Program-made: the position numbers and the translations under genes
The notes under the pieces: model-generated
The model's database searches: none
What the model saw: the letters and a program-made list of their open reading frames with translations, nothing else
Told to the model about the DNA's origin: nothing
Part shown: positions 36,797-44,458 of the stretch, one piece after another
Layout: every line of letters begins with the position of its first letter
How positions within the stretch are numbered: position 1 is the stretch's first letter
Origin: Patescibacteria group bacterium
GTDB lineage: Bacteria; Patescibacteriota; Microgenomatia; UBA10105; UBA927
Direction: 5' to 3'
Length of the DNA stretch: 44,458 nucleotides
NCBI GenBank assembly: GCA_023379025.1
Contig: JAMCTH010000004.1
Location: 83,740-128,197, forward strand

Positions 36797-37765
36797 TTAT
36801 TTTTCCTTTACCCGCCATGTACGGCCGTCACTCACGATTTCTATATCCCCTTCGGTATCCGTCCGTAGCACCCGGCTCCCTATATGTGCTAACTGCGCGA
36901 GGGTTTCCGGAGTCGGGTGCCCGAACGTATTCCGGCCGACGGAGATAACGGAAAGGACCGGCCGGACGGTTTCAACAAACGACCGGCTCATGCCGGTCTT
37001 TGACCCGTGATGCGGCACCTTTAGCACTTCGACTATCCTGTGTGCTAATTCCTGCCGGTGCACCGGATCAAACTCCGGTTGACTAAGGGAAGCTTCCAGC
37101 ATACCGCGGTATGCGGATTCGACGCGCGTGTCCGCATCCCCGGGAAAGAGCGCATCAAAGTTTCCGTACCGGAGATAGACGATAACACTGAAGTCATTGA
37201 GGTGTTCGGAGGCGGTTGAAGCGCCGAGGACTGCCGCGTTCGGATCCGGAAGGGCGGAGAAGCCGCCCAAACGGGCTTTGGCAAGCTGGACCTCCGTGGG
37301 CCAGAGGACGGAAAGGAACGCATCTCCGATACGGATCTCTTCGCCTGCCGTGACGAAACGCGTTTGGACACCGCCCGCCCGGATGGCGGCCTCAGCCGCT
37401 TCATAAGCGGCCCCCAAACCGCCTACATCGCTTCTCACGAGGTAGTCAACCCTGAAGCGCCGGAGGATTTCCGCCAGTCCGCCGATATGGTCCGCCTCCG
37501 GATGAGTGATGAAGATCATCGATATCCTGCGGTCCCAAAGCGGCATATGCCTGCCGAGGCAGGGAAGCGTTTTGCCGGCATCCGGACCGGTGTCGATAAG
37601 GATGTCCCGGCCGCCGGGCAGCCGGATATACGCCGCGTCTCCCTGCCCGACATTGCAGATGATGATGTGGAGGTTGCGGTCCGGAATGGCACCGGCCAAT
37701 GCTATCAACAAGGCAAGGCCTGTAGCAATACCAAGCACCAATGGGTAAAGCCGGAGGTGTTTCAT
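36797..37765 (-). CDS. ComEC-type metallo-beta-lactamase domain protein (separate gene)
   Basis: 322 residues. A membrane or signal segment (LVLGIATGLALLIALAGAIP) is followed by the metallo-beta-lactamase fold found at the C-terminus of ComEC: IIICNVGQGDAAYIRLPGG, ILIDTGPDAG, FITHPEADHIGGLAEI with the HxExDH metal motif, FDALFPGDADTRVE and LKVPHHGSKTGMSRSF. In full-length ComEC this domain is thought to degrade the non-transported DNA strand outside the membrane. Here it is a separate protein 201 nt after the channel gene; that gap holds only short hairpins. Probably in the same operon as comEA and comEC. Confidence 0.88.
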   Translation of the reverse strand: MKHLRLYPLVLGIATGLALLIALAGAIPDRNLHIIICNVGQGDAAYIRLPGGRDILIDTGPDAGKTLPCLGRHMPLWDRRISMIFITHPEADHIGGLAEILRRFRVDYLVRSDVGGLGAAYEAAEAAIRAGGVQTRFVTAGEEIRIGDAFLSVLWPTEVQLAKARLGGFSALPDPNAAVLGASTASEHLNDFSVIVYLRYGNFDALFPGDADTRVESAYRGMLEASLSQPEFDPVHRQELAHRIVEVLKVPHHGSKTGMSRSFVETVRPVLSVISVGRNTFGHPTPETLAQLAHIGSRVLRTDTEGDIEIVSDGRTWRVKEK

Positions 37766-37966
37766 GCCGTATGGTTCCGATAGCTTCTACTGATTGTACT
37801 CATTGTACGAAATACGGCCATCTTATAACAAAAGTTATTCCGTTTTTTTCTGCGTCCCTGCCAGCCTCGGGCTGATATAGTACGCACCAGTCGTACCGAC
37901 ACCCAATCTATGCTCGTCCGGATGGTCCGGTCGCTGTTTTTATACACGCAGAATTAACGCAAACTG

Positions 37967-38872
37967 TTACCACCCTACACTCGCCATGGGCAATCCGGCG
38001 CTCACCCGCACAACCGTCAGGAGATACTCAAGCCACACCCAACAAATCCACGCTGCCGGAATGCCCAGCGGAAGAACGAAAAATCCCAGGACAGCCGCCG
38101 CCCAGCCGGCGATCGTCAGTGGCGCAATAAGAAAACCGATGAGAAGATTTGACAGGGGACTGACCAGTGATATCCGGTGAAACACAATAAGAATAAGCGG
38201 AATGGTAAACACCTGTGCAGCCAGGGTAACCTGGAGATCATCCCGAAGCGTCCGTCCGGCCGTTTCACCGGCGTGGATTAGGACAGACCGGACAAGACGG
38301 AAAAAGGAAGGGTGCGGATTGTCTGCCGGCTCATCGGAACAGGACGTGGCGCCGTCTTTGTGAATGCCCGGGGCGGCGTTACCTCCGCCGCCAAAGAGAA
38401 TGATCCCGAGGGTCGCGAGCACGGAAAGCTCAAAAGAAAGGTCCGTGAGCCACGCCGGACGGTAGAGGAGCATGGAAGCCCCCGCAACCAGCCAGAAAAA
38501 AAGGGTCCACCGTTGTCTGCCGAATACAACAGCCAGAAGCGACAGAATGCCCATAATTGCGGCGCGGATGACGCTCGGGGAAGGACCGATAAACCAAACA
38601 AAACCTATAATAAATATCACTGATAGCAAACTGGCTATGCGTCTGCTAAACCACCGGAGAAGGGTAGTACCCACCATCGCCGTCACGAGAGAAATATTCA
38701 TGCCGGAAAGGGCAATGATGTGGATCGTTCCGGATGTGATGAGCTCCTGCGTCAGGTCCCTGGGTAAGCTCGCCCTGGTGCCGAACAGTATGCCGGCCAG
38801 GAGACCGGCATGCGGCTCCGGGAGAAGCTGTCCCAAAACCGCCGTAAGCGTTGAAACGGAAACTGTTTCCAT
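37967..38872 (-). CDS. comEC: ComEC, DNA-uptake channel (competence domain only)
   Basis: 302 residues, mostly membrane helices. The Competence-domain signatures are present: GLLAGILFGTRASLPRDLTQ, SGTIHIIALSGMNISLVTAM (the HxxAxSGxx motif), GPSPSVIRAAIMGILSLLAV and LTDLSFELSVLATLGIILF. The N-terminal OB-like DUF4131 part is absent and the metallo-beta-lactamase domain is a separate gene, so ComEC is split. A loop of about 40 residues with four charged patches (APGIHKDGATSCSDEPADN) is inserted in the middle. The frame can begin at TTG 38887, but ATG 38872 is preferred. It follows comEA by 75 nt. Confidence 0.9.
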   Translation of the reverse strand: METVSVSTLTAVLGQLLPEPHAGLLAGILFGTRASLPRDLTQELITSGTIHIIALSGMNISLVTAMVGTTLLRWFSRRIASLLSVIFIIGFVWFIGPSPSVIRAAIMGILSLLAVVFGRQRWTLFFWLVAGASMLLYRPAWLTDLSFELSVLATLGIILFGGGGNAAPGIHKDGATSCSDEPADNPHPSFFRLVRSVLIHAGETAGRTLRDDLQVTLAAQVFTIPLILIVFHRISLVSPLSNLLIGFLIAPLTIAGWAAAVLGFFVLPLGIPAAWICWVWLEYLLTVVRVSAGLPMASVGW

Positions 38873-38947
38873 ACCAAGCAATGCCAACCTTCACGAAACG
38901 AGCCGTCCCGGGGCATCCTGTGATACCGGTATATAAAACGTCTTGTA

Positions 38948-39583
38948 CTAAAGCGCTAATTGCTCCTTCAGGTTGTCAAAAAGGCTCTGGCTCATCGCCT
39001 TTTTTGCGACCAGTTCCTCAAGCGTCTGGTACGGCCGGCCGGAAATGATTTTCCCGGCAGTTACCGGGCCGACGCCGGGTAACACGTCTAATTCTTCTGA
39101 TGAGGCGGTATTAATGTTAATGAGGTGAGCCACAGATCCGTTTTGCGACAACCCTTGGCCTTGCACTGACGGATCAATGTTGTGCGACGTCTCATCAGCA
39201 ACATACGGTATGTACAATTTTGCTCCGTCCGTGAGTCTTGCCGCCCGGTTCATGGAACCGGCAATATAACCGGTATCGGCATCCGCAAGAAGGCCCCCTG
39301 CCGCCGCAATCGCCTCCCCGACCCGCGACCCCTCAGGCAGTTCTACCGTACCGGGAGCGGTGACGGCCCCTTCAACGTCGACCAGGATTTTCCCGCCCAT
39401 ACGCCCTGAATCCGACGCCTCCGGCGCGATAAACTCAACCGGCGCAGTTGCCGCAAGCGTCCGGAAAAGGAGGACAACCGCAAGGACGATGCAGACGACA
39501 CTGCCGATGCCAAGCGCAAGCGGCACGCGATACAGCTTCAAAAGCGTCTGAAACTCCCCTTCGGTCTCCGGCATCCCTCCCAT
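38948..39583 (-). CDS. comEA: ComEA-like DNA receptor (SLBB + helix-hairpin-helix)
   Basis: 211 residues: membrane anchor (about 20-42, LALGIGSVVCIVLAVVLLFR), an SLBB domain (KILVDVEGAVTAPGTVELPE, GSRVGEAIAAAGG, AARLTDGAKLYIP), a linker, and a double helix-hairpin-helix (LININTASSEELDVLPGVGP, VTAGKIISGRPYQTLEEL). ComEA binds double-stranded DNA at the outer face of the membrane and passes it to ComEC. It lies 54 nt after leuS and before comEC on the same strand, so competence genes may be driven from the leuS promoter. Confidence 0.93.
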   Translation of the reverse strand: MGGMPETEGEFQTLLKLYRVPLALGIGSVVCIVLAVVLLFRTLAATAPVEFIAPEASDSGRMGGKILVDVEGAVTAPGTVELPEGSRVGEAIAAAGGLLADADTGYIAGSMNRAARLTDGAKLYIPYVADETSHNIDPSVQGQGLSQNGSVAHLININTASSEELDVLPGVGPVTAGKIISGRPYQTLEELVAKKAMSQSLFDNLKEQLAL

Positions 39584-39637
39584 TGAAGCATACCCGCCCG
39601 CGCAATGCGGTAAGATAATTTACAAATTGGGGCAGGA

Positions 39638-42600
39638 TCACCGGGTGACGAAATTCAGAAGCTTGCCGGGGATAAAAATGATCTTCTGCTCTTTCGCTTC
39701 ACCTAATGCATGGGCGATCCTGTCGCTTTTTCTTGCACGAGCAAGCACCGTCTCCCGGTCCACCGCTCCGGCAGACGGGAGAGAAAATGTTTCTCGGAGC
39801 TTGCCGTCGACCTGAACTACGACGGTAACCGACGTATCGACCACCTTTGCCGCATCATAGTCGGGCCACGGCGCGCGGTGCACGGACGCGGACGGAACAA
39901 TGCCGGGACCAGTCTCCCCTGCTCTGTGCCAGAGCTCCTCGGTCAGAAACGGCGCAAACGGAGCCAGAAGCCGGAGGAAAATGGAAAGATCAGCCAGTCC
40001 TAACGCCCCGTTTTCATCTGCAACAAGGTTGGTCCACGTCATGAGCGCGGCGATCGCCGTATTGTACCGGCGGTGTTCAATATCGGCAGTAACCTTTTGT
40101 ATCGTCCTCTGTAGCGCCGTTTCAACTTTAGCACCCGATTCCTTTGAGTGCTTTTCTATAGCCGAAAGCGCCATACGCCAAACTCTTCCCACCCACCGGC
40201 TCATGCCTTCCATGGCGCTATCGCGGAAATCCCCGCCCTGATCAAAGGGACCCGTAAACATGAGGTACAGCCGGAGGGCATCTGCGCCGTAGCGCCCGAT
40301 GTAGTCGTCCGGATTGACGACGTTGCCTTTGGATTTGCTCATCTTGGCGCCGTCTTTGATGATGAGCCCATGCGCGTAAAAAACCGGGAACGGCTCGTCA
40401 AATGGCAACAAACCCCAATCATGAAGCGCCATGGTCACGAACCGGCTGTACATGAGGTGGAGGACCGAATGCTCCGCCCCGCCGGTATAAAGGGAAACCG
40501 GGAGCCATGTTTTGGTAATCGCCGGATCCCAAGGCAACTCTAGAGACGCGGCGCGGCGAGTTTGTTCGAGCACCGTCATGCGGCGGTCTGTGCCGGCGGG
40601 TCCTGCCACGGGCGTTCCCCCAAGAATACCCACAAGGGGCGACCCCTTCTTGGGGGTCCCCCTGCCCGCGTCACCCGCCCACGCCGGACCGTTTGACGGA
40701 TGCACAGCAACAAGCGAGCCGCGCATAGCGTCTGACACTCCTTTTTTACGATCGACCTCAGCGACGTTTGATCCGGAATGGACGCTCGGGTATCGGAGGA
40801 AATACCACGAACTATCAAGAAATGTATCGGACACGTCAGTTTCCCGTACAGCCTTCGCGCCGCACGCCGGACACGCCGTTTCATAAAATTCACGGTGCTT
40901 GGCAAGCGGCGACACGCCGTCATCCCCGGGCCGGTAATCCCCGATACGGGGCAAAATAACGGGCAAATCACGCTCCGGCACCGGATACCAGCCCGCCATC
41001 GCTGCGCTCAGGCGCTTGCTGGCGGGCCAACCTGACATATCATTGTTTGATACAATATTCATCACTTTTGCCTCATGAGTGCTAAACCATGAACGGCCCA
41101 CCGCAGCGCATTCTTTACAAAATATCATAGGGATCGGCGGCCCCCAGTAGCGCTGGCGCGAAATGAGCCAGTCGCGGAGATGATACGCGGTGACGCGCTT
41201 CCCCCAGCCTTTTTCCTCAAAATAGTCCATGGTCTTCTGCATGGCACGGGCAAACGGCATGCCGTTTAAGAATCCGGATTGCCGCATCAATCCGTCTCCG
41301 ATGTAGCAGAACGGGTATCGGTCTGCCAAAACCGGCCACAGATCCGTACCGTACCCGTGCGAACGGAAAAATTCGGCACAAAGATCGGGATTGGACAGTA
41401 CCCCGTCTTTTGTAATGACGCCTGCAACCGTTCCGTCTGCCTGCGCAAACGCATGGGGACCGGTAAGTTCATTCCGGACCATCCGTACGACCTTTTCAGA
41501 CATCTGACGGGGTGCAACTACCGCATACTCTTCTCCCCGGTCCTCACCATACACGGCAATTTTTTGCAGGCGGGCGGAAAAATCCGATGAGACAAACTTC
41601 TTTAGGACTACAATATGTACTTCAGTATCAAATGAAATCACGGACCGGATCGGCAATCCGAACGTCCGTGCAAAATCATAATCACGCGCATCATGAGCAG
41701 GACAGGCCTGAATCGCGCCGGTTCCGACGCCCGTCAGGACGAAATCGGATATCCATACGGGCAGACGTTCGCGCGTCACATGGTTCACTGCATACAAACC
41801 GCTGAAGACTCCGGTTTTTTTCTTTCCCTGCCGCTCCCGCTCCTCCCGGCTGACCTGCTGCGTTTTAGTAACGTAACGGCGGATATCAGCAGCCCGTTGC
41901 GCATCTGTCACCTGAAGGATGCGACTGACAAACGGGTGTTCCGGAGAAAGTACGAGGAATGTTGCGGCAAAGTTCACGGGGGTCGTCGTAAAACAGACCA
42001 CCTCTCCGGCGGATGAACCGTCGTTCGTAAGGATGTCGTACGTGATTTCTATTCCCTGTTTTTGTCCTATCCAGTTTTGTTGCGCGACCTTGACCTTTTC
42101 TGTCCAATCCAGCTTCTTCAGATTGTCCAATAATTTTCCCGCATATGCGGTAATTCTAAAAAACCATTGATCTAACAATCTTTTTTCTACTATATTCCCG
42201 CATCTTTCACAACACCCGTCGATCACCTGTTCGTCCGCAAGGACCGTCTTACAGCTCGGGCACCAGTTTACTTCTGCTTTCCCCCGATACGCCAATCCGT
42301 GTTTAAACATCTGCACAAAGAGCCACTGGGTCCAGCGGTAATACCCCGGATCGTACGTTTCCACCGTCCTCGTCCAATCGTACATGGCGCCGATGGTATG
42401 GAGCTGCTCATAAAACCGCTTCTCGGTCACTTCCGCATGGTCCATGGGGTGCCGGCCGATTTTGAGCGCATAGTTTTCACTGTGTATGCCGAAACCGTCC
42501 AGGCCGATAGGCTCAAAAACTTCATACCCTTGGAGCCGCTTAAACCGCCCGTAAATATCCGACCCGGTAAACGCGTACATGTTTCCGACATGAAGCCCCT

Positions 42601-42772
42601 CCGCAGACGGATACGGAAACATCATGAGATTGTAGAACGGGCCTTTCCGCCGGGACCGTTTGGCGGATTTCACTCCGGAAATGGCGGCAACATCCAGGCG
42701 TTCCTTTTCCCATACGGCGCGCCAGGCCCTTTCTATGGCTGTGTGGTCGTAGCGTGCTCCCTGCCGTTTCAT
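39638..42772 (-). CDS. leuS: LeuS, leucyl-tRNA synthetase, with a translated palindromic insertion
   Basis: Class I synthetase. MKRQGARYDHTAIERAWRAV, FPYPSAEGLHVGNMYAFTGS (HIGH-type motif), the zinc-type WCPSCKTVL...CCERCG, the editing domain with TGVGTGAIQACPAHDARDYD, DTFLDSSWYFLRY, and KMSKSKGNVVNPDDY are all seen. About 1044 residues against 800-880 is unusually long. An extra stretch of about 75 residues between FLRYPSVHS and WLPVSLYTGG includes GRGTPKKGSPLVGILGGTPV, encoded by a palindrome. The start is at 42772, because TATACT (42780-42785) ends 7 nt before it. The frame runs upstream to 42877 through a sequence that can pair GAGAGACC/GGTCTCTC. Confidence 0.95.
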   Translation of the reverse strand: MKRQGARYDHTAIERAWRAVWEKERLDVAAISGVKSAKRSRRKGPFYNLMMFPYPSAEGLHVGNMYAFTGSDIYGRFKRLQGYEVFEPIGLDGFGIHSENYALKIGRHPMDHAEVTEKRFYEQLHTIGAMYDWTRTVETYDPGYYRWTQWLFVQMFKHGLAYRGKAEVNWCPSCKTVLADEQVIDGCCERCGNIVEKRLLDQWFFRITAYAGKLLDNLKKLDWTEKVKVAQQNWIGQKQGIEITYDILTNDGSSAGEVVCFTTTPVNFAATFLVLSPEHPFVSRILQVTDAQRAADIRRYVTKTQQVSREERERQGKKKTGVFSGLYAVNHVTRERLPVWISDFVLTGVGTGAIQACPAHDARDYDFARTFGLPIRSVISFDTEVHIVVLKKFVSSDFSARLQKIAVYGEDRGEEYAVVAPRQMSEKVVRMVRNELTGPHAFAQADGTVAGVITKDGVLSNPDLCAEFFRSHGYGTDLWPVLADRYPFCYIGDGLMRQSGFLNGMPFARAMQKTMDYFEEKGWGKRVTAYHLRDWLISRQRYWGPPIPMIFCKECAAVGRSWFSTHEAKVMNIVSNNDMSGWPASKRLSAAMAGWYPVPERDLPVILPRIGDYRPGDDGVSPLAKHREFYETACPACGAKAVRETDVSDTFLDSSWYFLRYPSVHSGSNVAEVDRKKGVSDAMRGSLVAVHPSNGPAWAGDAGRGTPKKGSPLVGILGGTPVAGPAGTDRRMTVLEQTRRAASLELPWDPAITKTWLPVSLYTGGAEHSVLHLMYSRFVTMALHDWGLLPFDEPFPVFYAHGLIIKDGAKMSKSKGNVVNPDDYIGRYGADALRLYLMFTGPFDQGGDFRDSAMEGMSRWVGRVWRMALSAIEKHSKESGAKVETALQRTIQKVTADIEHRRYNTAIAALMTWTNLVADENGALGLADLSIFLRLLAPFAPFLTEELWHRAGETGPGIVPSASVHRAPWPDYDAAKVVDTSVTVVVQVDGKLRETFSLPSAGAVDRETVLARARKSDRIAHALGEAKEQKIIFIPGKLLNFVTR
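40612..40665 (-). repeat. palindromic element inside leuS
   Basis: CCCCCAAGAA (40617-40626) pairs with TTCTTGGGGG (40647-40656), and AAGGGG/CCCCTT (40634-40639, 40643-40648) offers an alternative inner stem. It is translated G-T-P-K-K-G-S-P-L-V-G-I-L-G-G-T-P in a stretch that LeuS homologues lack. Confidence 0.65.
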
Positions 42773-42779
42773 AGGCTTA

Positions 42780-42785
42780 AGTATA
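42780..42785 (-). promoter_or_regulatory. -10 box of leuS
   Basis: TATACT on the minus strand ends 7 nt before ATG 42772, predicting a leaderless message. A second -10-like TATAGT lies at 42878-42883. Confidence 0.45.
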
Positions 42786-42892
42786 ACGGAAACCATGCGG
42801 TTTCTCCAGAGAGAGAGATGAGAGAGACCCGGCCCATGTGCACGGACGGCGTCTGCCGGCACAGTGCGGTCTCTCAAACTATAAGGCCGTGA

Positions 42893-43170
42893 GCAAAATT
42901 ACTATAGGAAAAAATAGAAAATGTCCCGCTGCAATAAGCCGTTAATTTCCCGCATACATCCTGACTGCATTTTTTCAATTCCCGCAAAATATCTTCCGAA
43001 CATAACTACATCAATCAATATTTATTGGTTAAATATATAGTTTGTATTCTTAAATAAAGCTGTTTAAATAATGCGGGAATATGTGAAATATCACGGTATT
43101 CCCGAAAAGCCGTTTCCGGTATTCCCTCCGACCTCGTAACTTTCTACTACTTAACTATATCATCAACCTC
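42893..43170. promoter_or_regulatory. AT-rich divergent intergenic region with repeated TTCCCG sites
   Basis: No gene is seen. TTCCCGCA occurs at 42947-42954 and 42979-42986, its inverse TGCGGGAA at 43072-43079, and TTCCCGAA at 43099-43106. A looser copy, GTCCCGCT, is at 42923-42930. The middle (43010-43070) is very AT-rich. It separates leuS from the recombinase-domain gene, and repeated sites of this kind could bind a regulator or one of the flanking SAM-like proteins. Confidence 0.4.
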
Positions 43171-43200
43171 TTGACAGGCTTATTATATAAAGTGTTTACT
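43171..43200 (+). promoter_or_regulatory. promoter of the core-binding-domain gene
   Basis: TTGACA (43171-43176), 18 nt, TTTACT (43195-43200). Transcription would start at about the ATG 43207. The longer open frame begins at the TTG of this -35 box and is rejected. Confidence 0.55.
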
Positions 43201-43206
43201 GTATGT

Positions 43207-43752
43207 ATGGTAAATCTAATATGGTCTAATATCCCGGATTATCAAGCATTTCTCGAAACATTGTTTGAAACATTTTTAATCCGCAAAAAGGTATCGGAAA
43301 AGACACGCAAAAACTATAAAAGCGACCTCCGGCATTTCTTTTCCTGGGCATCGCACACGAACGAATCGCTCCCGCTCCCGAACACGGCACCACACCTCCC
43401 GTCCGGCGAAACGGAAAAACTTACCCTGTATATCGCCGCAATCCGCGCTGAGCATATCGCGGCCTACATTCGCGATAGCCAACGCGCCCGCACGCCGCTT
43501 GCCACCATCAACCGGCGCTTATCTTCCCTCCGGATGCTCTATCGTTTTGCCGAAGAAGAAGGCTGGATCCATGAAAATCCGATGAACTGCGTCCGCAATG
43601 TCCGGGGGCAGGAAAACGGCAGGGAGAATCCCCGGGATCTTATCAACGCCTTTTCCCGGTATCTTGCAGAAGAAGGCGCGTCAAAAACGACAGTCCGTAC
43701 CTATACCGCCGATGCCGCGGATTTTCTCACCTGGCTTGCGGCACAATCCTGA
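43207..43752 (+). CDS. tandem XerC/D-like core-binding (SAM-like) domain protein without catalytic domain
   Basis: 181 residues. The first part is the N-terminal DNA-clamp domain of tyrosine recombinases: LFETFLIRKKVSEKTRKNYK, SDLRHFFSWAS, then ITxEHI-like RAEHIAAYIRDSQRARTPLA, TINRRLSSLRMLYRFAEEEG and WIHENPMNCV. A second copy of its first half follows at 144-181 (DLINAFSRYLAEEGASKTTV, RTYTADAADFLTWLAAQ). The catalytic domain (R-H-R-Y) is missing; the gene ends and another start codon follows 6 nt later. It may bind DNA without recombination activity. Adjacent in operon with the next gene, which begins with a third copy of the half-domain. Confidence 0.85.
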   Translation: MVNLIWSNIPDYQAFLETLFETFLIRKKVSEKTRKNYKSDLRHFFSWASHTNESLPLPNTAPHLPSGETEKLTLYIAAIRAEHIAAYIRDSQRARTPLATINRRLSSLRMLYRFAEEEGWIHENPMNCVRNVRGQENGRENPRDLINAFSRYLAEEGASKTTVRTYTADAADFLTWLAAQS

Positions 43753-43758
43753 ACACCC

Positions 43759-44458
43759 ATGAAAAATCTGCCTGAACATATTGAACGCTACCTGTCCGGA
43801 CTTGCTGCGTCCGGCGTAGCACCCGCCACCGTTGAGCGCAAACGATCATCGCTCAAAAAATTTTCGCAATGGTACGGGGGAAAATTCGGCCTCCCCCTGC
43901 TTCCTCCGGTACCCCTTCTGCCAAAAGCACCTCCGGCAATACCACAACCGGAACCGCCCATCCCTGTTAAACCATATCTCAATGATTCAGAACCCATCAG
44001 TTCACCGGATACGTTTGTCGTTCCCCCGCCCCCCGCACCGGCAGTATCGGATGTCCCGGATATTGTTTCCGCACAGAAAGCACGTTTTTCATCTTCCCTC
44101 CTGGAAAAATTGACTACACCGCAGGGCCTCGGCATGGTTGCGCTTCTGCTGTTGTTTCTCTCCGGAGGTATTTTTCTGCAGATTGTCGGAATCAACCGTG
44201 GTGCACAACAACCGCTCTTTTCCCGCGCGGCGGGCCCGCTCATAACGACAGAGGGGCTCGCGCTTGGCCCTTCCGCCTCCCAAGTCGGTGCGGTCCTGGG
44301 AGCAACCGGGGCAACCGGGGCAACGGGAGGAACGGGCCAGGCCGGACCCACGGGAACGACCGGAGGAACCGGAGCAACCGGGCAAGCCGGGCCGACCGGC
44401 AGTACCGGCACAACCGGGGCAACCGGAGCAACCGGTGTCCTTGGGGCAACCGGGCCGA
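43759..44458 (+). CDS. core-binding half-domain + membrane helix + collagen-like repeat protein (cut by window edge)
   Basis: Open from ATG 43759 to the window end (233 codons). Residues 4-42 ([37 protein letters not shown]) match the N-terminal half of a recombinase core-binding domain. Then come a Pro-rich linker (46-100, [20 protein letters not shown]), a membrane helix (about 125-145, [20 protein letters not shown]) and, from about residue 181, Gly-x-y repeats dominated by G-A-T and G-x-T triplets that continue past the edge. The order predicts a cytoplasmic DNA-binding-like end and a rigid collagen-like exterior. The opposite strand is also open here (43788-44411) only because of the GC-rich triplet repeat. 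Confidence 0.85.
   Translation, partial: MKNLPEHIERYLSGLAASGVAPATVERKRSSLKKFSQWYGGKFGLPLLPPVPLLPKAPPAIPQPEPPIPVKPYLNDSEPISSPDTFVVPPPPAPAVSDVPDIVSAQKARFSSSLLEKLTTPQGLGMVALLLLFLSGGIFLQIVGINRGAQQPLFSRAAGPLITTEGLALGPSASQVGAVLGATGATGATGGTGQAGPTGTTGGTGATGQAGPTGSTGTTGATGATGVLGATGP

Noticed and set aside
43788-44411. 207-codon minus-strand open frame rich in Val-Pro-Pro and Ala-Pro
   Set aside because: It is the antisense of the Gly-x-Thr collagen-like coding repeat on the plus strand, which has a recognisable domain order; the antisense peptide is low-complexity only.

Overview
The window looks like the chromosome of a Patescibacteria/CPR bacterium, most likely of the Microgenomates (OP11) type. 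This is inferred from gene content and style, not from a marker tree. The clues are tiny intergenic gaps, very few Shine-Dalgarno sequences, PEGA-domain and giant GT-C-like membrane proteins, a sortase with its own substrate, competence genes, many lineage-restricted soluble proteins, and collagen-like repeats fused to a recombinase-type DNA-binding domain. The genetic code appears standard, since TGA, TAA and TAG all terminate recognisable genes.

Layout. 1-2964: a WecG/TagA-type glycosyltransferase cut by the window edge, mreB, and a divergent PEGA/beta-propeller membrane protein. 3041-3318: tRNA-Arg(CCT), tRNA-Pro(CGG) and a broken duplicate of the 3' half of the tRNA-Arg. 3413-9371: maf, an orphan protein, a C39-like papain-fold protein, ndk, a methyltransferase-like protein and an M16 peptidase, mixed with decayed genes. 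9495-13608: two orphans, then sortase and an LPVAG-tailed DUF11 surface protein ending in a good terminator. 13811-15857: a coiled-coil protein, then a foreign-looking cassette (36-aa membrane peptide plus 478-aa InlB-repeat membrane protein) with real Shine-Dalgarno sites. 15983-21080: GT4 glycosyltransferase overlapping a 1253-aa GT-C-like membrane protein. 21117-26858: decayed nuclease, an M50-like membrane protease and a cluster of three paralogous phosphoribosyltransferase-like proteins. 26872-27688: a REP-associated tyrosine transposase between identical 29-bp repeats. 27690-29714: lepA. 30009-32507: a strong promoter with a short structured RNA, a second foreign-looking membrane-protein cassette, and hicBA inserted between 43-bp repeats. 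32666-36324: two overlapping divergent genes and argS with a structured upstream region. 36797-42772: leuS-comEA-comEC-MBL competence string. 43207-44458: two adjacent genes with XerC/D-like core-binding domains, the second fused to a membrane helix and a collagen-like tail.

The most unusual signal is a set of short repeats that lie inside housekeeping genes and are translated. A 25-75 bp AT-rich repeat built on GATTTG units (encoding K-S-Q-I-type peptides on the opposite strand) occurs in the WecG-like gene, lepA (twice) and argS (three times), always read in the same frame, and once between genes. Palindromic insertions of other kinds occur in leuS, argS and lepA. Together they account for the excess length of LepA (674 aa against about 600) and much of that of ArgS and LeuS. 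The effect resembles Rickettsia palindromic elements but uses a different sequence.

A second general feature is promoter placement. At about ten genes a TATAAT-like -10 box ends only 6-12 nt before the ATG, which implies leaderless or nearly leaderless mRNAs. Several apparent upstream TTG or ATG starts are in fact -35 boxes, and those starts are corrected here. The three or four genes with a proper Shine-Dalgarno site lie in the two foreign-looking cassettes.
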